The notes beneath the pieces are model-generated. The model saw only the letters and a program-made list of their open reading frames with translations, did no database searches and was not told the DNA's origin. DNA of 64,000 nucleotides from Dehalobacter sp. 12DCB1 (GTDB lineage Bacteria > Bacillota > Desulfitobacteriia > Desulfitobacteriales > Syntrophobotulaceae). Positions 1-7,588 of this stretch are shown here, piece by piece (position 1 is the first letter of the stretch; every line of letters starts with the position of its first letter). The stretch lies in contig NZ_POSF01000019.1 in assembly GCF_004343605.1 (NCBI RefSeq), positions 62,001-126,000 on the forward strand. The letters run 5' to 3'. Made by a program: the position numbers and the translations under genes.

Positions 1-661
1 TAACCAGCGCATCTGATACCTCTGAAAGCCCTAGAGCAGCTCTATGTCTGGTCCCTAAATCCTTCTGCAGCCCGTTATCCTGGGTCAAAGGCAAAAAACA
101 GCCTGCGGCCGCAACTCTATCCCCACGGATAATCACCGCACCGTCATGGAGCGGCGATTTTGGAATAAACAGATTGACCAAGAATTCTGAAGAGACAACT
201 CCGTCAATTTTAACACCGGTCTCAACATATTCCTGAATCCCGGTCGTTTTTTCAAGGACGATCAGAGCGCCAATGCGACTTTGTGATAAAACCTGACTGC
301 ACCTGACAATTTCCTCGATCAGCTTCTTATATTCCTCAGGTCCGGTTGTCGCCGGGTGCATGGTAATAAACTTACCTCTGCCAATCTGTTCCAGGGTCCT
401 TCTTAACTCAGGCTGAAAAACGACAGGCAGCGCAACAACCAACATGGTCCAGACATTGTCCACCATCCAGTTCAGCGTTGTAAGTCCAAGCTGTCTTGCA
501 ATCAAAGAAATGACCATAAACACAAAAAGACCCTTGATTAATTGGACGGCCCTTGTTCCTTTAATCAGCATAAGCAATTGATAGATAATGATCGCGACAA
601 CGACAATATCTACGAAATCTTTCCATTCAATCACTTGTGCAAATGTCTGCAGATATGCCAC
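1..661 (-). CDS. cdaA: Diadenylate cyclase CdaA (partial, C-terminus outside window)
   Basis: Makes the second messenger c-di-AMP from two ATP at the membrane; in Firmicutes it helps control potassium, osmotic and cell-wall balance. I translated 220 residues on the minus strand. Three hydrophobic segments lie in about residues 17-85, followed by a DisA_N cyclase domain with the catalytic DGA motif (residues 173-175, in SPLHDGAVII) and the RHR motif (205-207, in GTRHRAALG). The start is GTG at 661, preceded by AAGGAG; no ATG lies nearby. The family is usually about 270-280 residues, so roughly 50-60 are missing beyond position 1. It is divergent from the MazG-like gene; the usual partner ybbR/cdaR would lie outside the window. 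Confidence 0.93.
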   Translation of the reverse strand, partial: MAYLQTFAQVIEWKDFVDIVVVAIIIYQLLMLIKGTRAVQLIKGLFVFMVISLIARQLGLTTLNWMVDNVWTMLVVALPVVFQPELRRTLEQIGRGKFITMHPATTGPEEYKKLIEEIVRCSQVLSQSRIGALIVLEKTTGIQEYVETGVKIDGVVSSEFLVNLFIPKSPLHDGAVIIRGDRVAAAGCFLPLTQDNGLQKDLGTRHRAALGLSEVSDALV

Positions 662-787
662 TGTCTCACTCCTTGAAAAATATATCAATGGATCATGATT
701 CTACATTAATCCCTAAATTCCTTGCCCGACAGGAAAAATTCCCTTAAAATTGAGCTTATAATAAACTGCAAGGGAGTACTGTTTGCG

Positions 788-1111
788 ATGGATATCAAAG
801 ATTGGCAAAAAGAAGTCGATAATTGGATTTCCCAATTCGAAGAAGGTTACTGGCAGCCCTCTTCGATGATGCTCCGGCTGATCGAAGAAGTTGGTGAGCT
901 GGCCAGGGAGGTTAATCACCATTACGGAGAAAAACCCAAGAAACCGTCCGAGCAGGAAGGTGATCTTGCGCTGGAAATGGCCGACATTCTGTTTATCATC
1001 ATATGTATGGCCAATTCGCTTCAGATAGACCTTGAAAAATCCTTTGAAGAAATGATGGAAAAATACCGTCTCCGGGATAGCAACCGCTGGGCCAGAAAAC
1101 AGCCGGAATGA
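788..1111 (+). CDS. MazG-like nucleotide pyrophosphohydrolase
   Basis: A small all-alpha NTP pyrophosphohydrolase of the MazG/YpjD type, expected to hydrolyse (possibly non-canonical) NTPs to NMP and pyrophosphate in the cytoplasm with Mg2+. The metal-binding signature is visible: EEVGELAREV followed by EMADILF, i.e. the EExxE...ExxD pattern. The product has 107 residues, one MazG domain. An upstream in-frame ATG at 722 exists, but ATG 788 follows AAGGGAG with better spacing and gives the usual family N-terminus (MDIKDWQKEVDNWI). It is divergent from cdaA. The exact substrate cannot be told from sequence. Confidence 0.85.
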   Translation: MDIKDWQKEVDNWISQFEEGYWQPSSMMLRLIEEVGELAREVNHHYGEKPKKPSEQEGDLALEMADILFIIICMANSLQIDLEKSFEEMMEKYRLRDSNRWARKQPE

Positions 1112-1285
1112 CTAATCGGGCGTATTTACAACAAGTACCATTTTATACCTTTTTCTGTAATTAGTAAAATATTTTTTATTCATATCCAGTACTTGGCAAA
1201 ATCTATTGACCATCAATATTTCATTATGCTAAAGTAGGCTGAAGAGATACATATTTAATTAGACTTGGCGCAAACTTATCTAATG

Positions 1286-1309
1286 CCCCTGGACGCAGGG
1301 GTATTTTTC
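1286..1309 (+). terminator. Rho-independent terminator-like hairpin
   Basis: A perfect 6-bp stem CCCCTG/CAGGGG closes a GACG loop and is followed by TATTTTTCT. It lies in the 314-bp gap after the MazG-like gene (1112-1425), about 175 bp past its stop. The rest of that gap is AT-rich and shows no ORF. The distance leaves open that it ends a small RNA rather than the gene. Confidence 0.55.
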
Positions 1310-1425
1310 TATTTAATATTAAAGTTTTTTATTAATTATTGTCAAAAAATTTCATTTGAAAAGCTAATAAAATTTTCTAATTTGGTTAAAGATAAAGACA
1401 GAATTTAATTTAGGAGGGAATGACG

Positions 1426-1620
1426 ATGCGAGAAGGCTTGATACCAAGCGCATTAGGAACTGCAGTCACAGCAGCCGGTGTTGCCTTGAGGGTCAAAGAT
1501 ATGAAAAAAAATGGTATGAGCAAAAGAGAAGTATATCCCCTAATCAGTGCAGGGATTATCGGGTTTGGTCTGGCCCATATGATATTGGGCGGGATTGACT
1601 TATATGAACACCGCTTTTAA
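1426..1620 (+). CDS. Small hypothetical membrane protein (64 aa)
   Basis: I do not recognise a family. The product is a short, hydrophobic, basic protein with two likely membrane stretches (about residues 5-22 and 38-58) separated by a charged loop, RVKDMKKNGMSKRE. The start at ATG 1426 is preferred over ATG 1420 because TAGGAGGG ends only one base before 1420 but sits 7 bases before 1426. It is followed by a second small ORF whose SD lies just after this stop, so the two are probably co-transcribed. It is a real coding candidate because of the strong SD and the paired arrangement. Confidence 0.6.
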   Translation: MREGLIPSALGTAVTAAGVALRVKDMKKNGMSKREVYPLISAGIIGFGLAHMILGGIDLYEHRF

Positions 1621-1639
1621 TTTAAGGAGGTCTAAAACC

Positions 1640-1783
1640 GTGGACAATCTCATGCATATGGATTTTGCTCAACTTGATCAGAATCAGCTAAATCAGGTCA
1701 AACAAGCTGAATCAACCCTGAATTCTCAATACAAAGCAAACAATGAAGAACTGATTTTATTGGCTTTTAAAAGAAGCAAGTAA
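1640..1783 (+). CDS. Small hypothetical protein (47 aa)
   Basis: No family recognised. A soluble, Gln/Asn-rich, probably helical peptide (LDQNQLNQVKQAEST in the middle). The longer reading from 1595 overlaps the upstream gene and has no SD. GTG 1640 follows a perfect AAGGAGG with 9-base spacing and is the likely start. It forms a two-gene unit with the 64-aa membrane ORF and ends just before a strong terminator, which supports its being a real gene. Confidence 0.55.
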   Translation: MDNLMHMDFAQLDQNQLNQVKQAESTLNSQYKANNEELILLAFKRSK

Positions 1784-1806
1784 GAGCCAGCTGACCGCAA
1801 AAGTTG

Positions 1807-1860
1807 CCCAAAGAAAAGACCAGATAATACATGCTGTCTGGTATTTCTTTGGGTTATTTT
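1807..1860 (+). terminator. Strong interrupted-stem terminator
   Basis: CCCAAAGAAA (1807-1816) pairs with TTTCTTTGGG (1844-1853), and inside it CCAGA (1820-1824) pairs with TCTGG (1837-1841). TTATTTTG follows. It closes the two-gene small-ORF unit. Confidence 0.8.
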
Positions 1861-1987
1861 GCTCCTATTTTCTTATTTTATGAATAATTTTTTTTGGGTT
1901 CGAATTCAATGGAATTCAAATCGCTATACTTGTGATTTTCGATTATAATGGAGTCAGGATAGGATAGCACGAAAGAGAGGTCGTTGA

Positions 1988-2899
1988 ATGAAACGCTTCA
2001 AAAGAAGACTTTTAAAGGCACTTTCCTATCCGGATGTAAATATTAAGAAGACCTATAGGATCTACCGGAAAGTCCAAAAGGTTGTACATCCGTATTTTAA
2101 GCCGTTGTACCATTTATTGGATCATAAGATCATTGTTGGCTCAAGAGAAATCCCCGTGCGCATTTTTCGTCCTGAAAAGCAGGAAGTCTCCGGAGTTCTA
2201 ATCTTCTTTCACGGCGGAGGATGGGTTACTGGAGATATTGATTCTTACACCCATGTCTGTGCCAAAATGACAAATCAGACCCATCATACGGTTATTTCCG
2301 TAGATTATCTTTTAGCGCCGGAGAACCCTTTCCCTGCCGGCATTGAGGAATGTTATCATGTTACCAGAGAGTTATTCTTACGGCATGATCTGCTGCAATG
2401 CAGCCCCAAGGATATTACCTTGATTGGGGACAGTGCGGGCGGTAATCTGGCAGCAGCCGTATCTTTGATGGCCAGAGACAGGGGCGAATTTCTGCCTACC
2501 CGTCAAATATTGATCTATCCCGCGACCTACATTGATCATAGCCCCAGTTCCCCATTTCCGTCTATTCGGGAAAATGGTACAGATTATATATTAACCGCCA
2601 AACGCATTCAGGATTATATGGATCTATATGTCCAAAGAGAAGAAGACCGCAACAACCCTTACGTAGCACCACTCTTAGCCAAAGATTTATCGAATCAGCC
2701 CCAGACACTGATTATCACGGCTGAATTTGATCCGCTCCGCGATGAGGGAGAGGCTTATGGAATACGTTTGAGGGAATCCGGCAACGACGTCAGGTTATAC
2801 CGAATGAAAGACGCGGTTCATGGCTTCTTCTCGCTGGCATGGAACACAGAGCACCTCATTACATGCTATAAGGTGATCAATTCTTTTTTAGATGGCTAG
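1988..2899 (+). CDS. Alpha/beta hydrolase, HSL/acetyl-esterase type
   Basis: A cytoplasmic carboxylic-ester hydrolase of the hormone-sensitive-lipase family (Abhydrolase_3). The oxyanion-hole motif HGGG is at residues 75-78, the nucleophile elbow GDSAGG has Ser149, and the rest of the triad is probably Asp248 (in EFDPLRDEG) and His278 (in VHGFF). Length (303 aa) is normal. The start ATG follows GAAAGAGAGGT. About 55 bp separate it from the acyltransferase gene, with a DUF6320 gene after that; all three are on the plus strand and probably form one operon. This suggests esterase and acyltransferase act on the same kind of ester. The natural substrate is unknown. Confidence 0.88.
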   Translation: MKRFKRRLLKALSYPDVNIKKTYRIYRKVQKVVHPYFKPLYHLLDHKIIVGSREIPVRIFRPEKQEVSGVLIFFHGGGWVTGDIDSYTHVCAKMTNQTHHTVISVDYLLAPENPFPAGIEECYHVTRELFLRHDLLQCSPKDITLIGDSAGGNLAAAVSLMARDRGEFLPTRQILIYPATYIDHSPSSPFPSIRENGTDYILTAKRIQDYMDLYVQREEDRNNPYVAPLLAKDLSNQPQTLIITAEFDPLRDEGEAYGIRLRESGNDVRLYRMKDAVHGFFSLAWNTEHLITCYKVINSFLDG

Positions 2900-2955
2900 T
2901 CATTATTAACCTTAATATTAAAGTTAACATAGTACGATATCAGAAAGGTGATCGA

Positions 2956-4239
2956 ATGAGACAGCGAAAGAGCGTTGAGTGGACAAGACTGGATAATGCC
3001 TCTAAGATCTTTCCGGCAACATGCGGCAATAAAGACACGAAAGTATTCCGGCTGGCCTGTGAACTCTATGAAGCTGTAGATGCTGAAATATTACAGGAAG
3101 CCTTAAATATCACGATGGATTATTTTCCATTTTACAAATCCATTTTAAGGAAAGGTGTATTCTGGTATTATTTTCAGACCAGCGACCTGCATCCTGTAGT
3201 TGAAAGGGAGTCTGACCCAGTCTGTGCGCCGATTTATCTTGATGACAGAAAAAATTTGCTTTTCCGGGTGTCCTATTACCACAGCAGAATCAATGTGGAA
3301 ATTTTTCATGCTTTATCTGACGGTACAGGGGCACTCTGGTTCATGAAAACTCTGGTCTATCATTATATCCGTCTGCGGCATAAGGAAGCCTTTGCGGACC
3401 AAATCCCTGAATTCAAGCCAAACGCCTCGATCAGCGAAAAAATGGATGACAGTTTCGGCAGGTATTTTGAAGGCCGGGATTTGGATATCCTGAAGTTGAT
3501 GGATAACCCGAACAAGGTGAAATTGGTCCGGACTTATCATGTCCGCGGAACAAGGCTGGATGAAAACAGAGTAAAGGTAATTGAAGGTTCGATGTCTGTC
3601 AAGGCAGCTTTGGGATTAGCACATAAATACAATGTTACTTTGACTGTTTTTATTGCTGCCTTGTTTATTTATGCCCTACATAAAGAAAGGCCGGTACGCA
3701 CGAAGAATGATCCTGTTGTTTTGTCCGTCCCGATTAACTTGCGGAATTTTTTTGAATCGGAAACAACCAGAAATTTTTTTAGTACGATGAATATTGGTTA
3801 TGCCTTTGGCCAAGAAAGCTCCGATTTTCAAGACGTGATTCAAGGCGTAAGCGGGGACTTTCAGAAAGAGCTTACTGCAGAAAGCTTAAATCAACGCTTA
3901 AATCAATTAATGTCGATTGAAAAGAATCTTTTGACCCGGATTATTCCTTTGCCTTTCAAGGATTATTCCCTACGCTTTGCCAGCAAAATCGCTGACAGGG
4001 GGATCACTGCGGCGGTAACAAATATCGGTCAAATCTTGCTTCCAGAAGAGTTCAAACGCTATATTCGGCAGTTTAGTCTTTGCAGCAGCGCCAGAATGCC
4101 TCATATCAGCATATGCTCCTACAATGACAGGCTGTCTGTGAGTTTTAGTTCACCCTTCCAGGAGACTGAAATCCAACGAACTTTTTTTGAGTTCCTTTCG
4201 GAAAAAGGCATCGACATTGAGATTACAAGCAATCTTTAA
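2956..4239 (+). CDS. Alcohol acetyltransferase-like / condensation-fold acyltransferase
   Basis: A 427-residue protein of the CoA-dependent acyltransferase (condensation, PapA5/ATF-like) fold. The HxxxDG active-site motif is visible as HALSDGTG, with His118 and Asp122-Gly123. The second half keeps a conserved-looking strand region (VVLSVPINLRNFF) typical of the two-lobe fold. It would move an acyl group from CoA or a carrier onto an alcohol. SD AGAAAGGTG precedes the ATG. It sits between an HSL-type esterase and a DUF6320 membrane protein. It could instead be an orphan condensation-like enzyme with a lipid substrate. Confidence 0.7.
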   Translation: MRQRKSVEWTRLDNASKIFPATCGNKDTKVFRLACELYEAVDAEILQEALNITMDYFPFYKSILRKGVFWYYFQTSDLHPVVERESDPVCAPIYLDDRKNLLFRVSYYHSRINVEIFHALSDGTGALWFMKTLVYHYIRLRHKEAFADQIPEFKPNASISEKMDDSFGRYFEGRDLDILKLMDNPNKVKLVRTYHVRGTRLDENRVKVIEGSMSVKAALGLAHKYNVTLTVFIAALFIYALHKERPVRTKNDPVVLSVPINLRNFFESETTRNFFSTMNIGYAFGQESSDFQDVIQGVSGDFQKELTAESLNQRLNQLMSIEKNLLTRIIPLPFKDYSLRFASKIADRGITAAVTNIGQILLPEEFKRYIRQFSLCSSARMPHISICSYNDRLSVSFSSPFQETEIQRTFFEFLSEKGIDIEITSNL

Positions 4240-4265
4240 TTGAGTAAACAGAGAGGATCATTTTT

Positions 4266-4934
4266 ATGCAATATTGCAGCCACTGCCAGGTCCGCATACG
4301 CGGTAATAAAAAGGATTGTCCCCTATGTGGAAATATTTTGCCGGGAGACAATGGTGCCTGCGGTCAGCAGGAAATTTATCCGGTGGTTCCTCCGTTCTAT
4401 GAACGGCATCTGGCCCTGCGGATTATGATTTTTGTCTCTGTCGTTGCTCTGGTCGTCAGTTTTATGGTCTATGCGTTATTTCCCTCGACTATAAACTGGC
4501 CCGTTTTCGCTTTATTCGGTCTCATCAGCATGTGGTTGAGTTTAATTATCGTCATTAAGAAAAGACATCATATTACCAAGAATATCATGTGGCAGGTAAC
4601 CATTTTATCTTTTCTTAGTGTTGTCTGGGACTGGGGAACCGGCTGGCGGGGCTGGTCCCTGGACTTTGTTGTTCCTATTTTGTTTGTTTCCGCCATGTTC
4701 GTGCTGTATGTAACGGCGAAAATTATGAAACTCAGGGCCAGGGATTACATCACTTATTTTTTGTTAGATGGCCTTCTCGGCATCATTCCGGTAATATTCC
4801 TCTTGTTTGACTGGATTCATGTACTATACCCTTCCGTAATCTCTGTTGCCATCAGCATCATATTCCTGTCTGCGATCCTGATCTTTCAAGGGGAAAATAT
4901 CAAGGCAGAACTGGCCAAACGCATGCATATTTAA
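4266..4934 (+). CDS. DUF6320 zinc-ribbon membrane protein
   Basis: 222 residues. The N-terminus carries a zinc ribbon, CSHC at residues 4-7 and CPLC at about 18-21, followed by six or so hydrophobic membrane segments from residue 48 onward. This layout matches the DUF6320 family as I know it; no enzymatic function is established. It begins 26 bp after the acyltransferase stop with SD GAGAGGA, so it is almost certainly co-transcribed. It may be the membrane partner of the acyltransferase/esterase pair (inference). No other gene follows before the convergent hydF. Confidence 0.7.
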   Translation: MQYCSHCQVRIRGNKKDCPLCGNILPGDNGACGQQEIYPVVPPFYERHLALRIMIFVSVVALVVSFMVYALFPSTINWPVFALFGLISMWLSLIIVIKKRHHITKNIMWQVTILSFLSVVWDWGTGWRGWSLDFVVPILFVSAMFVLYVTAKIMKLRARDYITYFLLDGLLGIIPVIFLLFDWIHVLYPSVISVAISIIFLSAILIFQGENIKAELAKRMHI

Positions 4935-4963
4935 CAAGGTTGTGGCCGGAGTCACGGGGATGC

Positions 4964-6211
4964 TTATTCAACCGGCTCAGTTTCTTCCAAAGCCAGACTT
5001 GCGGCGTGGAAGGGCCTTAATGCCCTTGGGAGAATGCCCATTATGTATGCGATCAATATTCCATAATTGGTGATTGATGTGCCACGTTCCCGTGCTTTTT
5101 CCACTCGGTACTGCATTTCCCTGCGGTTCAACATACAGCCGCCGCAGTGGATGATCACGGCATATCCGGAGATATCCTTTGGAAAACAGGCACCGCTTGC
5201 CCATTCAAATTCAATTCCCCCGCCCGCGATCTGGCGTATCCAGCGCGGGATTTTTACTTTACCGATGTCATCCGACTGACGGTGATGGGTACAACCCTCG
5301 ACAATGAGAACCTTGTCCCCAGGAGCCAGCCTCTCAATACCCCTGACACCTCGTACCATTTCCGCGAGGTCCGCCTTTTGCCGTGCGAATAGAATTGAAA
5401 ACGATGTCATGGGAATCTCAGGAGGGGTGTCCGCGGACACTTTAAGAAAGGCTTGTGAATCCGTAATCACGATAGTGGGGGGCGTGTTTAAACGTTCGAG
5501 CGTTAGCTTAAGCTCGTGCTCTTTTGTTATGACCGCTATCGCATCGCTTTCGATGATATCGCGGATCGTCTGTTGCTGAGGAAGTATCAGCCTGCCTTTG
5601 GGAGCCGACTTGTCGATGGGTGTCACGAGTACGGCAATGTCACCCGCGTGGATCAAATCGCTGACCAGCGCCGGTTCCGCATCCTCAAATCCAGAATTTG
5701 CAATGATTTGCTTTTTTATTTCATCAATCCCAAATCCGTTTATTGTGCTTGCGCATATCAGCGGGATCCCGGTAAGCTCTTTCAGCTTCTCAAGTTCGCC
5801 CGCGTCCAGCACTCCTTTGTCACATTTATTCAGTACGCAAACGGACGGGACCTTCCTTCGCTTGAGTTGTTCAATGAATTCCGCCTCAAACTCCGAGATT
5901 CCTAACTGCACATCAACGGCAACAATTGCGAGGTTGCATTTCCGCAGAACTTCATAGGTTTTCTCAACACGTAGCGCTCCAAGTCCGTCCACGTCATCGA
6001 GTCCCGCGGTATCAATCAATACGACCGGCCCGATCGGCAAAAGCTCCATGGCTTTGTAAACGGGGTCCGTCGTCGTCCCCGGCACATCGGAAGTAATCGC
6101 AATGTCCTGCCCGGTGATAGCGTTGATAAGAGAGGATTTCCCGGCATTCCGTTTTCCGAAAAGCCCTATAGCAAACCGGCTTGCCATAGGTGTTGCGTTC
6201 ATATTTTCCAT
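4964..6211 (-). CDS. hydF: [FeFe]-hydrogenase H-cluster maturation GTPase HydF
   Basis: Scaffold/carrier GTPase that assembles the 2Fe subcluster and delivers it to apo-HydA. Domain order: GTPase with P-loop GKRNAGKSS (residues 19-27), switch DTAG and NKCD; dimerisation region; C-terminal [4Fe-4S] site CTH-x46-CGGC, which fits the family pattern CxHx(46-53)CxxC. I start it at ATG 6211 (415 aa): AAGGAG lies 9 bases upstream and the N-terminus MENMNATPMASR fits the family. A longer in-frame reading to 6295 only adds the tail of the upstream aspA remnant. Last gene of the TM1266-hydG-hydE-hydF operon. No HydA gene lies in the window. Confidence 0.95.
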   Translation of the reverse strand: MENMNATPMASRFAIGLFGKRNAGKSSLINAITGQDIAITSDVPGTTTDPVYKAMELLPIGPVVLIDTAGLDDVDGLGALRVEKTYEVLRKCNLAIVAVDVQLGISEFEAEFIEQLKRRKVPSVCVLNKCDKGVLDAGELEKLKELTGIPLICASTINGFGIDEIKKQIIANSGFEDAEPALVSDLIHAGDIAVLVTPIDKSAPKGRLILPQQQTIRDIIESDAIAVITKEHELKLTLERLNTPPTIVITDSQAFLKVSADTPPEIPMTSFSILFARQKADLAEMVRGVRGIERLAPGDKVLIVEGCTHHRQSDDIGKVKIPRWIRQIAGGGIEFEWASGACFPKDISGYAVIIHCGGCMLNRREMQYRVEKARERGTSITNYGILIAYIMGILPRALRPFHAASLALEETEPVE

Positions 6212-6500
6212 TGCCCTTTTCTCCTTTTCCATTGCGGCTCTAGGTGACGTAAGCCGTTCCGGTTTTAAAATTTCATCCAGCGTCTGTTTATCCATCAGAC
6301 GTTGTTCTAAGACGATTTCCTCTACCGGTCTGCCTGTTTTTCGGCAGAGGGCGGCGACTTCTGATGCCTTATCCTAACCGATGTATCCGGTTAGGACCGT
6401 TGCCAGGGTGAAGCTACCATTCAGTTTTCGCAATGTCAATTCCATAATACGCGCCGTCACTGATTTGCATCTCACCCAGCATATCTTGTTCTATCCGCAT
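6212..6500 (-). pseudogene. aspA: Remnant of aspartate ammonia-lyase (aspA), internally deleted
   Basis: The reading begins ATG at 6500, overlapping the end of hydE (stop 6493-6491), and gives MRIEQDMLGEMQISDGAYYG, an AspA N-terminus. At about 6433 the match jumps to another frame and to the AspA C-terminal region, LRKLNGSFTLATVLTGYIG, then a TAG (6376-6374) where Tyr is expected, then DKASEVAALCRKTGRPVEEI and about 20 more AspA-tail residues. Roughly 380 internal codons are therefore missing. Family knowledge: aspA is often located with hydE/hydG/hydF in Firmicutes, so this is decay in place, not a stray fragment. The tail frame has no stop before hydF and runs in frame into it. Confidence 0.85.
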
Positions 6501-7579
6501 GATGAATCCTTTCCCAAAAAGTCTATATAGTCCCCGCGTGAAAAATCAGGTATATAACCGACTGACGTAATACGCCGTGCAAGACAAGAAAGACACTCGG
6601 CCGCCTCTTCACCGATACAAATTTTGTGATCATATATGTCATAATCCTTGCGGTGCTTAACCGGGGAAAGATTAGGCATAACGACATTGGCGCCGGCTTT
6701 CAGACCTTTTTCACGCCCCAGAGGGTCAACTGTGCCGAGCGCTGTTGTAGCGGGCAGCAATGTTTTCGGCAACATAATCCGGATAAGCGACAACAAGGTC
6801 AAAGTCCGGCCGGAGGACGGCGTGCAGTAACCTCGAAACCTTGTATCTTTTTGTGGAATAAACGGACCGATGCCGATCATTTGGGGTTTCAGTTCCCTCA
6901 GAAACAGAAAATCCTCCGCCAGTGTATCGAAGGTCTGGAAAGGGGAATCTACCATAAAGCCGGCTCCGACCTGATAGCCGATCTCCTTTAGATGATATAG
7001 GCACTGTTTGCGATTTTTTAAGCTGAGTTCCGGCGGATGTAGTTTGACGTAATGGGACTGATCGGCCGTTTCATGACGCAAAAGGTACCGGTCAGCCCCA
7101 GCATCGAATAGGTGTTTATAGGAAGCGAAACTTCGCTCTCCTATTGAGAGGGTCACCGCACAATCCGAAAAAAACTCCTTGATCCCTGATATGATGTTGC
7201 ACAGCCGCGCGTCTGTAAAATACTTATCCTCGCCGCTTTGCAGCACAAAGGTGCGAAAACCCAGATCATAGCCCGTCCGGCAGCAATCAAGAATTTCCTC
7301 CGGCGTCAAACGGTACCTTTTGACACTTCGGTTGCTTCTGCAAAGTCCGCAGTAGAAACAATCGTTCCTGCAAAAGCTGGAAAACTCGATCAGCCCCCGA
7401 AAGTAAACCTTTCTGCCATAATACTTTTCCCGCAGCTCATTTGCATAAGAGGACATCACCGACCATTCTTCTGCTGTTGCTTCCTCAAAAAAATACTGGA
7501 TAATCTCGGAAAGTTCCTTTCTTCCGGCTGAATTCATCCATTTTGAGAATCCTTCCGGGTCTTTTAGACTTAAATCCAT
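6491..7579 (-). CDS. hydE: [FeFe]-hydrogenase H-cluster radical SAM maturase HydE
   Basis: Radical SAM enzyme that acts with HydG and HydF in building the 2Fe subcluster of [FeFe]-hydrogenase. The CX3CX2C cluster motif is at Cys70, Cys74 and Cys77 (FCRNDCFYCGLC); the BATS domain follows in the C-terminal half. 362 residues, normal length. ATG 7579 follows TAGGAG and starts 9 bp after the hydG stop. Its 3' end overlaps the aspA remnant start by 10 bp (translational coupling), the arrangement expected of an intact hydE-aspA junction. Confidence 0.95.
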   Translation of the reverse strand: MDLSLKDPEGFSKWMNSAGRKELSEIIQYFFEEATAEEWSVMSSYANELREKYYGRKVYFRGLIEFSSFCRNDCFYCGLCRSNRSVKRYRLTPEEILDCCRTGYDLGFRTFVLQSGEDKYFTDARLCNIISGIKEFFSDCAVTLSIGERSFASYKHLFDAGADRYLLRHETADQSHYVKLHPPELSLKNRKQCLYHLKEIGYQVGAGFMVDSPFQTFDTLAEDFLFLRELKPQMIGIGPFIPQKDTRFRGYCTPSSGRTLTLLSLIRIMLPKTLLPATTALGTVDPLGREKGLKAGANVVMPNLSPVKHRKDYDIYDHKICIGEEAAECLSCLARRITSVGYIPDFSRGDYIDFLGKDSSCG

Positions 7580-7588
7580 AGACTTCTC

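Noticed and set aside
1241-1310. Possible riboswitch before the 64-aa ORF
   Set aside because: Only one short hairpin with T tract is visible; no known riboswitch core is recognised, so called a terminator.
4240-4428. 62-aa ORF overlapping the DUF6320 gene
   Set aside because: Different frame of the same DNA; the zinc-ribbon frame has clear motifs and SD.
6212-6295. HydF start at 6295
   Set aside because: The added residues are the AspA tail; the SD and family N-terminus favour ATG 6211.
6374-6376. In-frame TAG in the aspA tail as a possible recoding (pyrrolysine-type) codon
   Set aside because: The gene also lacks about 380 codons and shifts frame, so simple decay explains it.
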